NCBI RefSeq assembly: GCF_007874125.1
Contig: NZ_CP040128.1
Location: forward strand, 1,736,001 to 1,800,000
Length of the DNA stretch: 64,000 bases
Direction: 5' to 3'
Source: Noviherbaspirillum sp. UKPF54
Lineage (GTDB): Bacteria; Pseudomonadota; Gammaproteobacteria; Burkholderiales; Burkholderiaceae_D
The notes below the pieces were generated by a model that worked only from the letters and a program-made list of their open reading frames with translations, did not search any database and was not told the origin of the DNA. Both the position numbers and the translations under genes were made by a program. Shown here piece after piece: positions 9,983-19,662 of this stretch (its first letter is position 1; each line of letters opens with the position of its first letter).

Positions 9983-12900
9983 TGAGCGAGGCGCCCTCTT
10001 CCCCCGACCGCGGCGACCGCAAGACGCCGGGCCGAGCGCGACGCTGGCTGGTCCGCGTTATCCTTTTGCTGCTGGCGCTGCTCGTGCTGGCCGGCGCGCT
10101 GCTGCTTGCCGCGCTCAAGACCGAGCCCGGCGCGCGCGTGCTGTGGCAGGCGGCGCAGCGCGCGCTTCCCGGGCGGCTGTCGGGCGAAGTCGCCGGCGGC
10201 ACGCTGGCCGAAGGATTGCGCCTGCGCGACGTGGTCTACCGCGACCAGGCGCGCCTGGTGAAAATCGACCGGCTGGCGGTGCGCTGGGCATGGTCGCGGA
10301 CGCCGCTGAAATGGACGATCGAACGCCTGCAGATCGGCGAACTCGACTTCACGCAGTATCCCGCGCCGAAACAGCCGCCATCCGTGCCGGACCGGCTGAC
10401 CCTGCCGCTGGCGATCGAGCTGCGCGACGCGACGCTGCAAAAACTCGTCATCCGGCGCGACAGTGGCGTCATCACGCTCACCGACATCGCAATGCGCGGC
10501 CACACAGACGGAACGCGGCACGCGCTGACGCTGGAGCACGCCGGCACGCCCTACGGCAGCGCCAGCGCAAGTCTGGACCTGAACGGCATCCGGCCGTTCG
10601 CGATCGGCGGCAGCGCCGCCCTGGACGGCGCATGGCGCGACAAGCGTTACCGCCTCGCCGCGCAGCTGTCCGGCTCGCTGCGGGAATTGCAGACTCGGCT
10701 GGATGCGACCGGAGACGGCGCACCCGGCGGCAACGCCGCCCGCCTCGACGGCAAGGCGCAAATCGAAGCGGACGTCTTTTCCGACAATCCGTTACGGCGG
10801 GCTCAGGTCGCGCTGCGTCATCTCGATCCGCGCATGTTCAGCGCCGGGGCGCCGCGCGCCGACCTGGAGCTGGACGCCAATCTCGTGCCGCAAGGCGGTG
10901 CCGGCGAAAGCCCGGGCACGCCGCTGGTGCTGGCCGGTCCGGTATCGCTGCGCAATGCGCAAGCGGGACCGCTCGACCGGAACTTGCTGCCGGTCGTTTC
11001 GGCGAGCGGGCAGGTGCGCCTCGGCGCCGGCTTGCAGCAATTGCGCCAGGTGCAGGCGGAGCTGGCCGGCGGCGGCACCCTGCAAGGCGGCGGCGAACTA
11101 CGCGCCAGGACCGGCCGCTTCGCGCTGCGGGCGGACGCGCTCGACCTGCACGCGCTGCACGGCGCGCTGCGGCGCACCCGGCTGAACGGCCCGCTCACGG
11201 TCGACCTGGCCGGCGATACCCAGCACATCACGCTGGACCTGGCCGGCTCCCCGCTAGCCATTGCCGGCACGGCGCACATCGACCCCCGGCAGATCCTGCT
11301 CGACAGCGCGTTGCTGCGGGCGGGGCCGGCGCAACTGCGGCTCGCCGGCACGCTGGAGCGCGGCGGACGAGGCGATTTCAGCGCGCGCGGCACGCTGTCC
11401 GACTTCGATCCGAAGCGCTTTCTCGCCTCCCCCAAGGTTCCCTCGGCGCGCATCAACATGCGCTTCGACGCGCAAGGCGCGCTCAAGCCGGAACTGCAGG
11501 CGCATCTTGCATTCGACATCCATGACAGCAGCTATGCCGGCCTGCCGATGACGGGCGGCGGCCAGTTGCGCGTGCGCGGCAAGCGGCTCGCGGCGCAAGA
11601 CGCACGGCTGTCGGTGGCGGGCAACCGGCTGCGCCTGGCGGGCAGTTTCGGATCGCCAGGCGAGCGTCTGAAGTTTGAACTCGACGCGCCGAACTTGGCG
11701 CGTCTCGGATACGGCTTGTCCGGGCAGCTGCAAGCCGAGGGCCAGCTCGGCGGCAGCATCGAGCGTCCGGAAATCGACGCCCGCTACCAGGCCAGCGGGC
11801 TGGCATTCCGGCAGTACCGGCTGGCCGAAGCCAGCGGACAGCTTCGTGCGAGCGGCATGCCCTGGCGCGAGCCGGACGCGCGCATGATGCTGGAGCTCGA
11901 CGCGCGCGACGCGCAGGCGCCCGGCATCAGCCTGTCGTCGCTGCACGCCACACTCGACGGCGGCGCCGAACGCCACGCCCTGTCGCTTCAGGGCAGCGGG
12001 CAGCTGCGCGGCCGGCCGCTGGCGCTGACGCTGGCCGCGCACGGCAGCTTGCAGCAGCAGGACGGCGGCTATGCGTGGGACGGCACGCTGGACACGCTGG
12101 AAAATCGCGGGTTCCCGCGTCTTGTGCTGGAGCGCCCGCTGGCGCTTGGCGTGGCGCCGGGACGGCTCGCGCTCGGACCCACCCTCCTGACGCTGGAGCA
12201 GGCGCGCATCGAGCTGCAGTCGGTGCAGGCGGATGCGCAGGCGATCCGGTCCGCCGGCACGATCAGCGCGCTCGACCTCAGTCACCTGCTGGAGCTGCGG
12301 CGCGAGCTGACCGGCGCCAGCCCGCCGTTCAAGACAGACCTGGTGCTCGACGGCAGCTGGGATTTTTCCCTGGCCGGCAGCGCCAGCGGCTTCCTGCAGC
12401 TCGACCGGCGCGGCGGCGACATACGCATCCCGGGCGAGCTGCGCGAAACCGCGATGGGACTGACTGCATTGCGCCTGCGCGGCGACTTCCAGGGCAGCCA
12501 ACTGGCGGTTTCAGCGCAGGCTGCCGCGCGCCGCGTCGGCAGCGCAAGCGGCGCGGCCCAGGTGACACTTGCGCCGGTCGACGGGCGACTGGCGCCAGTA
12601 CCGGACTCGGCGCTGTCCGGTAAGATCACGGCATCGATTCCGCGCCTGCAAACGCTGGCCGCGCTGGCCGGTCCCCGCGTCGCCCTCGACGGCAGCATTG
12701 CCGCCGAAATGACGCTTGCCGGCACGCTGGCCGCGCCGGTGGCCGCCGGCGACGCCACCGCGACCAATCTCTCGCTATCGGTCTACGACCAGGGCATCCG
12801 CCTCGACGACGGCAGCGCCTACATCCACGTCGAAGACAACGTCGCCGACATCCGCCAGCTCGTGTTCCACGGCGGCGAAGGCACACTGCGCGCGACCGGG

Positions 12901-13944
12901 CGCGTCCCGCTGGAGCACAGCCGGGACCTGACGGCGACCCTCGTCGCCGACAAGCTGCAGCTGCTGGCCAATCCGTCGCGCCAGATGACCATCTCCGGCC
13001 GCGCCGACGCCGGCAAGGCCGGCGACCAGACGCAGGTCACGGGTAAATTCACGGTCGACCAGGCGCGCTTCAGCCTGCCCGAGCAAGGCGCGCCGGCGCT
13101 GGGCGATGACGTGACGATCGTGCGCGGCACGCGCCGGGATGCGGCCGCGCGCGCGCCGCAACGTGTCGAGGTACAGGCCGACAAGCCGGCCGGCCCGCTC
13201 ACGCCGCGGGTGCGCGTGCAACTGGACCTGGGCGAGGATTTCCGCTTCCGGGGATCGGGAGCCGACCTGCTGCTGGCGGGCGAGCTGACAGTGACGAGCG
13301 CGCCCGGGGAAGCGCCGGGGGCCGACGGTACGGTGCGCATCGTCAGCGGAACCTATGAAGCATTCGGCGCAGAGCTGGAAATCGAGCGCGGCGTCATCAA
13401 CTTCCAGGGTTCCTTCGGAAATCCCAACATCGACATCCTCGCCATGCGGCGCGGCAACCAGGACGTGGCAGCCGGCGTGCATGCGACCGGCACGGTGCGC
13501 CAGCCGCGCGTGCAGCTGGTGTCCGAACCCGACGTGCCCGAACAGGAAAAACTGAACTGGCTGGTGTTCGGGCGCGGCGGCGGCACCAGCAGCGACGCCG
13601 GCCCGGGACAGGCGCAGGCGGCGGCCAAGTCGGCCGCGCTCGGACTGCTCAACAAGTTCGGCGGCACGCGCATCGCCAAGGGCTTCGGGCTCGACCAGCT
13701 GGCCATCGGCAGCAGCGAATTCGGCCTGGGCGCGCAGCAGGTGGTCAGCCTCGGCAAGGAAATCTCGAACCGTCTGTACATCGGTTATGAGCAAAGCCTG
13801 GCGGGCGCGGCCGGCGTGCTGAAGCTGACCTACGACCTGTCGCGCCACTGGTCGGTGGTGCTGCGCGGCGGCACCATCGGCGGGCTCGACGTGTTCTACA
13901 GCAAGCGCTTCGATCACCTGGGCGAATCGAGTCCGGCGCGCTGA
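9982..13944 (+). CDS. tamB: TamB, inner-membrane-anchored periplasm-spanning partner of TamA (copy 1)
   Basis: The 1320-residue AsmA-like protein has an N-terminal membrane anchor (about residues 22-46) and a very long region of repetitive beta-strand character (DUF490/TamB at the C-terminus). The last 90 residues, GFGLDQLAIGSSEFGLG onward, are the typical TamB end that contacts TamA. TamB-like proteins are thought to form a hydrophobic groove that carries phospholipid to the outer membrane. The ATG overlaps the tamA stop by one base, giving a coupled operon. Its 3' end is almost identical in nucleotide sequence to the second tamB (53608-53851). Confidence 0.93.
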   Translation: MSEAPSSPDRGDRKTPGRARRWLVRVILLLLALLVLAGALLLAALKTEPGARVLWQAAQRALPGRLSGEVAGGTLAEGLRLRDVVYRDQARLVKIDRLAVRWAWSRTPLKWTIERLQIGELDFTQYPAPKQPPSVPDRLTLPLAIELRDATLQKLVIRRDSGVITLTDIAMRGHTDGTRHALTLEHAGTPYGSASASLDLNGIRPFAIGGSAALDGAWRDKRYRLAAQLSGSLRELQTRLDATGDGAPGGNAARLDGKAQIEADVFSDNPLRRAQVALRHLDPRMFSAGAPRADLELDANLVPQGGAGESPGTPLVLAGPVSLRNAQAGPLDRNLLPVVSASGQVRLGAGLQQLRQVQAELAGGGTLQGGGELRARTGRFALRADALDLHALHGALRRTRLNGPLTVDLAGDTQHITLDLAGSPLAIAGTAHIDPRQILLDSALLRAGPAQLRLAGTLERGGRGDFSARGTLSDFDPKRFLASPKVPSARINMRFDAQGALKPELQAHLAFDIHDSSYAGLPMTGGGQLRVRGKRLAAQDARLSVAGNRLRLAGSFGSPGERLKFELDAPNLARLGYGLSGQLQAEGQLGGSIERPEIDARYQASGLAFRQYRLAEASGQLRASGMPWREPDARMMLELDARDAQAPGISLSSLHATLDGGAERHALSLQGSGQLRGRPLALTLAAHGSLQQQDGGYAWDGTLDTLENRGFPRLVLERPLALGVAPGRLALGPTLLTLEQARIELQSVQADAQAIRSAGTISALDLSHLLELRRELTGASPPFKTDLVLDGSWDFSLAGSASGFLQLDRRGGDIRIPGELRETAMGLTALRLRGDFQGSQLAVSAQAAARRVGSASGAAQVTLAPVDGRLAPVPDSALSGKITASIPRLQTLAALAGPRVALDGSIAAEMTLAGTLAAPVAAGDATATNLSLSVYDQGIRLDDGSAYIHVEDNVADIRQLVFHGGEGTLRATGRVPLEHSRDLTATLVADKLQLLANPSRQMTISGRADAGKAGDQTQVTGKFTVDQARFSLPEQGAPALGDDVTIVRGTRRDAAARAPQRVEVQADKPAGPLTPRVRVQLDLGEDFRFRGSGADLLLAGELTVTSAPGEAPGADGTVRIVSGTYEAFGAELEIERGVINFQGSFGNPNIDILAMRRGNQDVAAGVHATGTVRQPRVQLVSEPDVPEQEKLNWLVFGRGGGTSSDAGPGQAQAAAKSAALGLLNKFGGTRIAKGFGLDQLAIGSSEFGLGAQQVVSLGKEISNRLYIGYEQSLAGAAGVLKLTYDLSRHWSVVLRGGTIGGLDVFYSKRFDHLGESSPAR

Positions 13945-13959
13945 TTTATCGCCAGCCTT

Positions 13960-15078
13960 CTATCCCTCGCGGAACCGGCGGAGCGCCATGTCGACCATGC
14001 CTTCCGCGCTGCCGGTGCCGGCATGTTCCTGTCGCAGGAAGAAGGCGTCGCTGCCGGCATGCGCGGCCTGGCGCAGGTGATCCAGCGCAGGCAGGCAGCC
14101 GAGCGCCTCGGCGTGCGGCTCGACCCGGCTCAACGTGGCCAGGATGTCGTCGCGCAGCACCAGGCTTTCGTGATTTTTAGGATGCACGACGACGCCGTCC
14201 AGCCCGAAGCGGCAAGCCTGGAAGCGGTTGTAGTTGTATACCAGGTAATCGTCCTCCGCCGGCGGTTCCTCGCCGCGCTCGAGCAGGAGGCGGCACAGCG
14301 CCTGCAGGTAGCAGGCCAGCGCCGCCGCGCGCTCCACGGCGAGCGGCGTGTCGCACACCCTCAGCTCGATCGTGCCGTACTCGGGCTTGGGCCGGATGTC
14401 CCAGTAGAAGTCCTTCATGCTCTTGACCACGCCGGTATGCTCCATGCGCGAAAAATAGCTGGTGGCGAATTCCTCCCAGCTCAGCAGGAAGGGCGCCCGG
14501 CCGGAGAGCGGGAAGGCGTACACCGAATTGAGCCGCGCCGAGTTGAACAGCGTGTCGCGCCCCTGCACGAACGGCGACGACGCCGACAGCGCAATAAAGT
14601 GCGGCACGTAGCGGTTGAGCGAATGCAGCAGGAACAGCGCGTCGTCGCCGGAAGCGCAGCCCACGTGCACGTGCTGGCCGAAAATCGTGAACTGCTTGGC
14701 GAGGTAGCCGTACAGCGCCGACACCTCCTTGAATCGCGGCTTGGAAAAGATCTTGCGGCTAGACCACTGCTGGAAAGGATGAGTGCCGCCGCCGCAAACG
14801 CCGACGTTGAGGCGGTCTCCGGCCGCCACCAGCGCGTCGCGGATGCGCTGCAGCTGTTCGAGCAGCGCCGGGTAGCGCGTCTGCACGTCGGTCGCGATTT
14901 CTATCATGCTTTGCGTGATCTCGGGCGTCACGGTGCCGGGAAAGCGGGAGCGGTTGAGCAGTTCCAGCATGTCCGGGCTGGCCTCGACGAGGTCGAAATC
15001 GGACAGGCTGACCAGCTGCAGTTCCAGTTCGACGCCCAGCGTCAGCGGTTCGGATGTCTTGAAGGGTTCCAGCGGCAT
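13960..15078 (-). CDS. YbdK-type carboxylate-amine ligase (GCS2 family)
   Basis: The 372-residue protein has the usual length of YbdK and the glutamate-cysteine ligase type 2 signatures: GVELELQLV near the N-terminus and the [10 protein letters not shown] loop in the ATP-grasp-like fold. YbdK proteins show weak glutamate-cysteine ligase activity; the physiological substrate is not established. A GGAG site lies 8 bases before the ATG. It follows the antiporter gene by a single base, so the two genes are an operon. It converges with tamB, 15 bases apart. Confidence 0.88.
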   Translation of the reverse strand: MPLEPFKTSEPLTLGVELELQLVSLSDFDLVEASPDMLELLNRSRFPGTVTPEITQSMIEIATDVQTRYPALLEQLQRIRDALVAAGDRLNVGVCGGGTHPFQQWSSRKIFSKPRFKEVSALYGYLAKQFTIFGQHVHVGCASGDDALFLLHSLNRYVPHFIALSASSPFVQGRDTLFNSARLNSVYAFPLSGRAPFLLSWEEFATSYFSRMEHTGVVKSMKDFYWDIRPKPEYGTIELRVCDTPLAVERAAALACYLQALCRLLLERGEEPPAEDDYLVYNYNRFQACRFGLDGVVVHPKNHESLVLRDDILATLSRVEPHAEALGCLPALDHLRQAAHAGSDAFFLRQEHAGTGSAEGMVDMALRRFREG

Positions 15079-15079
15079 G

Positions 15080-16267
15080 TCATTGCTCCGAGAGGTCGCG
15101 CGCTTCTCCGGCGGCTAGCAGCGCGCGCTGCGTAAGAATCGGGCCGGCGACTGCCGACAGCAGCGTCGCCGCCGCCAGCGGCGCGAGCTGGTCGACCAGG
15201 TCGATCCCGATATAGCGCGTCTGCACCAGGAGGGAAACGGCCAATACCGACATCGGCGCCAGCGCCACGCCGGTCAGCAAGCCCTTGCGCCAGGAAGTAC
15301 CGCTGATGCGCGCGAACACGAGCGAGCCGACGATCTTGGCGGCGAGGCGAACCACGAACAGCGCCAGCGCGATGTTCAGGCCCGACAGCACGCGCGGCCA
15401 CGCCAGCGCGGCGCCGACGAATACGAACAGCAGCACCATCAGCAAATCGCCCAGCACGCCGAAATTGCGCTGCGCCGGGCTCAGCGTCACGCGCCGGTGG
15501 CGCGCCATGATGCCGAAGATCAGAGCCGCCACCACCGGCGACACCTTCAGCGCCTGCGCCAGCGCGACCAGCAGGATCACGGCGACCGCGAAAGCCACTG
15601 TCGCGTGCCGCTCCAGCGCGCCGAGCTTGCGCAACAGGCCCGGAACGGCGATGCCGAGCGTCCCGCCCAGTGCCGCCGACACGACCAGCACCAGGGCGCT
15701 GTTCGAGATCGCGCCCCACAGGCTGCCCGAGCTTTGGAATGTCCACAGGCCGACGATGATGTTGAACGCGAATACGGCGATGACGCAGTTCAGGGCAGCC
15801 AGGTGCAGCGAGCGCTCCGTTACCTGGCCGGCCCCGTGCTCGTCGTTCACCACGCGCATCAGCTCGGCCGGCGAGGTGGCGATGGCCAGCGACGCCAGCA
15901 GCATGGCGCTGACCGCCGGCATGCCGAGCATGGTGGCGACCGCATAGACGGCCGCGAAGGTCGCGACGGATTCGAGCAGGCCGGTCGCGCCGATCCAGCG
16001 GTTGGTGCGCAGCCAGCGCAGGTTGATCCGGTAGCCGAACTCGAACAGGATCAGGCCGAAGGCGATGTTGGCCAGCAGCAGTATGTTGCTCTCGCTGGGC
16101 CGCGGAAGAATCCCGGCCTGCGCGTACGACAGAACGAAGCCGGTCAAGCTGTAGGTGGCGACGCGCGGCAAGCCGATCCATTTGAAAGCAAGCTCGCCCA
16201 GGACCCAGGCCAGGGCAAGGGCCAGCGGCCAGACGAGCCCTGCCGACTCGATCATGAAGTTGGACAT
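15080..16267 (-). CDS. Monovalent cation:proton antiporter (CPA2/KefB-like membrane domain)
   Basis: The 395-residue protein is highly hydrophobic with about 12 membrane segments and the fold of the sodium/hydrogen exchanger (CPA2) family. It has no C-terminal TrkA-N domain, so it is only the transport domain. [18 protein letters not shown] stretch and an [10 protein letters not shown] motif are typical of the family. It probably exchanges potassium or sodium for protons. The first gene of a two-gene unit with the YbdK-like ligase. Ion specificity cannot be read from sequence. Confidence 0.85.
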   Translation of the reverse strand: MSNFMIESAGLVWPLALALAWVLGELAFKWIGLPRVATYSLTGFVLSYAQAGILPRPSESNILLLANIAFGLILFEFGYRINLRWLRTNRWIGATGLLESVATFAAVYAVATMLGMPAVSAMLLASLAIATSPAELMRVVNDEHGAGQVTERSLHLAALNCVIAVFAFNIIVGLWTFQSSGSLWGAISNSALVLVVSAALGGTLGIAVPGLLRKLGALERHATVAFAVAVILLVALAQALKVSPVVAALIFGIMARHRRVTLSPAQRNFGVLGDLLMVLLFVFVGAALAWPRVLSGLNIALALFVVRLAAKIVGSLVFARISGTSWRKGLLTGVALAPMSVLAVSLLVQTRYIGIDLVDQLAPLAAATLLSAVAGPILTQRALLAAGEARDLSEQ

Positions 16268-16442
16268 TCGTTCTCCTGTTGCTGTGCATGGATGGTCGGC
16301 GGAACCGGCTTTCGGTCCAGTCGCGGCGTCGGGAGTTTCTCGATTGGGTCTTAACGGCTGTACGCGAGGCTGGCACCGCGACGCATGGGCCGAAACACCC
16401 TAGCGCTCCGACCCTTGCCGCAGCTGCGAATTCCGCGGTCGT

Positions 16443-16790
16443 TCAGGAACGCGAGCCGCTGTTGGCGTGGATCAGGCGGCTTATTCCGACCAGTTGCCGC
16501 GAGTACGTGGCCGCCAGCTTGTCTATTTTTTGCCTCAACTCGTTCGATTGCGGCTGGTAACGGTAAGTCGGCATGCCGGCCATTCGTTCCGCGAAGCCGG
16601 CCGCGCAAAGCGCATCAAGCAAGGCGGCCGCCGCTTTCTCGTCCACGTAAATCTTCTTTGCCAGTTGCTCCCGGCCCCACTCTTCCGCCTCGGCCGCGCG
16701 CAGCTGCAGCAAGGCTTCCAGAAACGACACGGATGGAATCTTCTCCAACACGAACTGCCTGACTTCATCGGGGATATTTTCCCGATTCAT
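16443..16790 (-). CDS. Small winged-helix-like protein of unknown function
   Basis: This 115-residue soluble protein is mostly helical. A middle part (AKKIYVDEKAAAALLDALCAAGFAER) resembles a winged helix-turn-helix with a YRYQP wing, as in small DNA-binding domains. I chose the ATG at 16790, preceded by GGGGAAG, because the longer frame adds 37 unlikely residues. It stands alone, 175 bases before the antiporter on the same strand. No family name recognised; regulatory function is inferred only from fold resemblance. Confidence 0.6.
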   Translation of the reverse strand: MNRENIPDEVRQFVLEKIPSVSFLEALLQLRAAEAEEWGREQLAKKIYVDEKAAAALLDALCAAGFAERMAGMPTYRYQPQSNELRQKIDKLAATYSRQLVGISRLIHANSGSRS

Positions 16791-17031
16791 AACTTCCCCA
16801 TCATCTTTCAGTCCTTGCGCCGGACGCGGCAAGCCGATGCTCGGCCCGCGCCGCACATCCCCGATGAGACCGTGACGTGCGGACGTGCCTGCGGCGCGCA
16901 TGCGCTGGGCGGCGGCGTGTCGGCCTTGGCCGGCAGCCGGAGCCCGCGGGCAATATCATTTACGAATTCGACGCTTCTCTGTTTGCACCGGAATGTCGCT
17001 TCGCGACAGGTGTCAATCGCGTGGCCGCGAC

Positions 17032-17060
17032 AAAAAAAGTCCCCCCGATTACGGGGGGGA
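17032..17060 (-). terminator. Rho-independent terminator (minus strand)
   Basis: On the minus strand six C and six G form a stem around CGTAATC, followed by ACTTTTTTT. It lies about 190 bases downstream of the sensor kinase stop and about 100 bases downstream of a QseB-type box, so it ends the two-component operon transcript and any transcript starting at that box. Confidence 0.8.
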
Positions 17061-17135
17061 TAAATAGGGCCGGTAATTACCCTTTCGATCGCACAACGCT
17101 GCTAACGCTGCTGGTTTCCCGGATCGACCGGGAAT
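17033..17135 (-). ncRNA. Candidate small RNA between a QseB-type box and a terminator
   Basis: A minus-strand box (17175-17159) is followed 17 bases later by a weak -10 (GTTAAT), a small hairpin (TCCCGG-TCGA-CCGGGA) and a strong terminator. No supported reading frame is present; a 24-codon frame at 17151 lacks a ribosome site. This would give a transcript of about 100 bases. The evidence is arrangement only. Confidence 0.3.
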
Positions 17136-17158
17136 GATTAACATCTTGCATGACGATA

Positions 17159-17175
17159 CTTAGGCGAATCTTAAA
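17159..17175. promoter_or_regulatory. QseB/PmrA-type direct-repeat box, copy 1
   Basis: CTTAGG-CGAAT-CTTAAA on the plus strand. Both half-sites are identical to those of the box at the regulator's own promoter when read on the minus strand. The 11-base half-site period is that of OmpR-family response regulators. It lies downstream of the kinase gene. Confidence 0.55.
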
Positions 17176-17252
17176 TAACGGAAAAAAGTGATGGCGAGGA
17201 AGCGCGACTCAGGTTCGCAGCCGGCGGACTCATTACTCCGTCTTGTGCCGTC

Positions 17253-18599
17253 TTATGCCGTCTCTCCCGCAGGAATGGCTTCCGCCACGGTTTCGCGCGG
17301 CAGCGGGAAAACGACTTTCACCAGCAGTCCGCCAAGCGCAGAACGGTCGAGCACGATGTCGGCATCGTGCCGTTCGACGATCGCCTTCACGATCGCCATG
17401 CCGAGTCCGCTGCCGCTCGGCTCCGTGCCTGGCACGCGATAAAAGCGGTCGAAGATACGGAGCCGGTTTTCCTCGGGAATGCCGGGGCCCGAGTCCTGGA
17501 TCGTGAGTGTCGCATGCTCCTTCCCCGCGGCAACGTCGATCCGGATCTGGCCATGTTCGGGCGTATAGCGCACGGCGTTATCGAGTACATTGCGCACCAT
17601 CACCCGCAGGCTGTCGGCGTCGCCGTACACATCGACATCGGCGAATTCGCCGTATTGCAGCTGGATCTGCCGCGACTGCGCCAGCGGCGTCACGTCGCTG
17701 GCCGCCAGCTCGACGCAGGCATTGAGCGACAGCAGCACCGGGCCGCCGGCGTCGGCCAGCGGGTCTTGCCGGGCCAGCGCCAGCAGCTGTTCGACCAGGC
17801 GCGAAGAGCGGTCCACGCCGCCCAGCAGGCGCTGCACCGCCTGCTCGCGCGCGGCATCGTTCCTGGCGCGCGCCAGCGTCTGCACCTGCAGCTTGAGCGC
17901 AGTGATGGGCGAGCGCAGCTCGTGCGCGGCGTCAGCCACGAAACGCTGCTGCGACTGCAAGGCGCGCGACATGCGGTCCAGCAGGGAATTGAGTTCGGCC
18001 ACCAGCAGCGACACTTCCTTCGGCACACCCTTGTCGGACACCGGGGCCAGCGAGTCGGTGTTGCGGTGCGCCAGGTCGTGGCCGATGCGGTTGAGCGGCG
18101 CCAGGGCCGAGGTCACCACCCACCATGCTGCCCCGAACAGCAGCAGCGACACGGCCAGCACCGGCCACAGCGAATGCAGCGCCATCTCGATGGCGCGGTT
18201 GCGCCGCGCATCCATCTTTTGCGCGATCTGGATCACCCGCGTTTCGCGTTGCACCGCGTAGACGCGCCAGTCGCCGTTGTCCAGCGTGACGTTCGAATAG
18301 CCGAGCGCGCCCTGCTCGGGCAGCGCCTTGTAGTTGCGGGACTGGTAGACGCGCACGCCGTCGTCGGTCCAGATCTGGACCACGAAGCTGAAATCGTCGA
18401 TCTCGGACGGTCCCTTGTACCAGTCGGTCTGCTGGAAGCCGCTGTCCTGCAGCGCCAGCGCCATCTGCTCCATGTGGTAGTCGAACAGCGTGTTGGAGGC
18501 GCGCAGCATGGCGCGAAACGAGGTCGCGTACTGCAGGCCGGCGGCGGCGACGATGGCCACGCCCAGCAGCAGGATGAGGCGGATGCGCAGCGACTGCAT
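17253..18599 (-). CDS. QseC-like sensor histidine kinase
   Basis: The 448-residue kinase has two membrane segments (about 7-25 and 144-165) flanking a 120-residue periplasmic sensor, then HAMP. The HisKA domain carries the phospho-accepting His226 in AAHELRSP, and HATPase_c has an N box (NVLDNAVRYTP) and a DSGPGIP G1 motif. It overlaps the response regulator stop by one base (TGATG), so the pair is coupled. The architecture is that of QseC/PmrB. The ligand is unknown. The upstream extension of the frame is antisense noise, because the ATG at 18599 begins the membrane anchor. Confidence 0.92.
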   Translation of the reverse strand: MQSLRIRLILLLGVAIVAAAGLQYATSFRAMLRASNTLFDYHMEQMALALQDSGFQQTDWYKGPSEIDDFSFVVQIWTDDGVRVYQSRNYKALPEQGALGYSNVTLDNGDWRVYAVQRETRVIQIAQKMDARRNRAIEMALHSLWPVLAVSLLLFGAAWWVVTSALAPLNRIGHDLAHRNTDSLAPVSDKGVPKEVSLLVAELNSLLDRMSRALQSQQRFVADAAHELRSPITALKLQVQTLARARNDAAREQAVQRLLGGVDRSSRLVEQLLALARQDPLADAGGPVLLSLNACVELAASDVTPLAQSRQIQLQYGEFADVDVYGDADSLRVMVRNVLDNAVRYTPEHGQIRIDVAAGKEHATLTIQDSGPGIPEENRLRIFDRFYRVPGTEPSGSGLGMAIVKAIVERHDADIVLDRSALGGLLVKVVFPLPRETVAEAIPAGETA

Positions 18600-19258
18600 C
18601 AGACTTTCTCGACCATGTAGCCCAGCCCGCGCACGGTGACCACGAACTGGGCGCCGAGCTTCTTGCGCAAGCCATGCACGTATACCTCTATCGCGTTGCT
18701 TTCGACTTCGCCGGACCAGCCATACAGGCGTTCCTCCAGCTGGGCGCGCGACAGGATCGCTCCCGGCCGCGCAATCAGCGCATCGAGGATCATCCATTCG
18801 CGCGACGACAGAACCACCTGCCGCTCTGCCACCAGCACCTGTCGCGTCATGGGGTTGATCACGATATCGTTCTTTCGATAAACCTGCTGCACCGAGCCCC
18901 GCGCGCGGCGCACTAGAGCATGCATGCGGGCAATCAGTTCTTCCAAGTCGAACGGCTTGACCAGGTAATCGTCGGCGCCGATATTCAGGCCCTGCACGCG
19001 CTGGGCCAGCGTGTCGCGCGCGGTGATGACCAGCACCGGCGTGTTGTCGCCACGCGCACGCAGGCCGCGCAACACCTCGGTGCCGTCCTTGCCCGGTATC
19101 CCGAGGTCGAGCAGCACCGCGTCATAGCCGTCGGCGGCGAGCGCCGCCTCGGCGGCCACGCCATCCTTCACCCAATCGATGGCCACGCCTTCGCCGTCCA
19201 GCGCGATCTGGATGTTCTCGCCGATCATGGGGTCGTCTTCTACCAGGAGTATTTTCAT
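18599..19258 (-). CDS. QseB/PmrA-like OmpR-family response regulator
   Basis: The 219-residue protein has a receiver domain with acidic pocket EDD (7-9), phospho-acceptor Asp51 and Lys101. A winged-helix trans_reg_C domain follows (about 125-219) with the RGLGYMV end. The ERLYGWSGEVESNAIEVYVHGLRKKLG region closely matches QseB. Family members PreA/QseB and PmrA bind direct repeats of CTTAA-type half-sites. Boxes of this type lie 117 bases upstream of this gene and at two other places nearby, so autoregulation is likely. First gene of the two-component operon. Confidence 0.93.
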   Translation of the reverse strand: MKILLVEDDPMIGENIQIALDGEGVAIDWVKDGVAAEAALAADGYDAVLLDLGIPGKDGTEVLRGLRARGDNTPVLVITARDTLAQRVQGLNIGADDYLVKPFDLEELIARMHALVRRARGSVQQVYRKNDIVINPMTRQVLVAERQVVLSSREWMILDALIARPGAILSRAQLEERLYGWSGEVESNAIEVYVHGLRKKLGAQFVVTVRGLGYMVEKV

Positions 19259-19315
19259 CGGATTACTTGACGATGCGGGGAATCGATCGCATAACGATCG
19301 TGCAGGGATTTCACG

Positions 19316-19345
19316 ATTGTAGGCGCGCATGGCGGCGGGCGGCAA
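19316..19345 (-). promoter_or_regulatory. Probable promoter of the two-component operon
   Basis: On the minus strand TTGCCG (19345-19340) and TACAAT (19321-19316) are separated by 18 bases, about 60 bases before the response regulator ATG. The direct-repeat box at 19375-19391 sits roughly 75 bases upstream of the expected start point, a position suited to activation. Confidence 0.4.
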
Positions 19346-19374
19346 CACCGGCGGACCGCCCCGCGCCCTCGCCT

Positions 19375-19391
19375 TTTAAGGCTGGCCTAAG
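19375..19391. promoter_or_regulatory. QseB/PmrA-type direct-repeat box, copy 2 (regulator's own promoter)
   Basis: TTTAAG-GCTGG-CCTAAG on the plus strand. The half-sites are spaced exactly as in copies 1 and 3. It lies between the divergent response regulator and the M48-like lipoprotein, so it could act on either. Confidence 0.55.
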
Positions 19392-19443
19392 CCGGGCGGT
19401 GCATGATGGGCGCGGAGCCGTCGCCGGCCGGCCTGAAACAGGA

Positions 19444-19476
19444 AAGGCCGTGCCTTTCGGGCACGGCCTTGCTTTT
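19444..19476 (+). terminator. Intrinsic terminator without an upstream plus-strand gene
   Basis: Perfect 11-base arms (AAGGCCGTGCC and GGCACGGCCTT) around TTTCG, followed by GCTTTT. The region 19259-19662 (404 bases) lies between divergent genes and holds the box, the promoter and this hairpin. Nothing annotated ends here, so it may serve a short leader or small RNA. Confidence 0.55.
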
Positions 19477-19662
19477 GTCTCCCACCCTCTTTTGAGATGG
19501 ATTTTTTTTTACTGCGAACGAATTCTGCACTGTTTTTCCAGACTTGAAAACACTTTGTTTGAAGATCCCGGCATCGTCGCCGGAGGCATGCTACATGCAC
19601 ATTTCCGCAAAGCCTGTCCCGCACATACCCGCCCCATCCGGAGCGCGCGCAACTTCGGCGAT

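Noticed and set aside
17077..17151. 24-codon minus-strand frame in the candidate small RNA
   Set aside because: No ribosome site and no conserved character; a non-coding transcript is the simpler reading.
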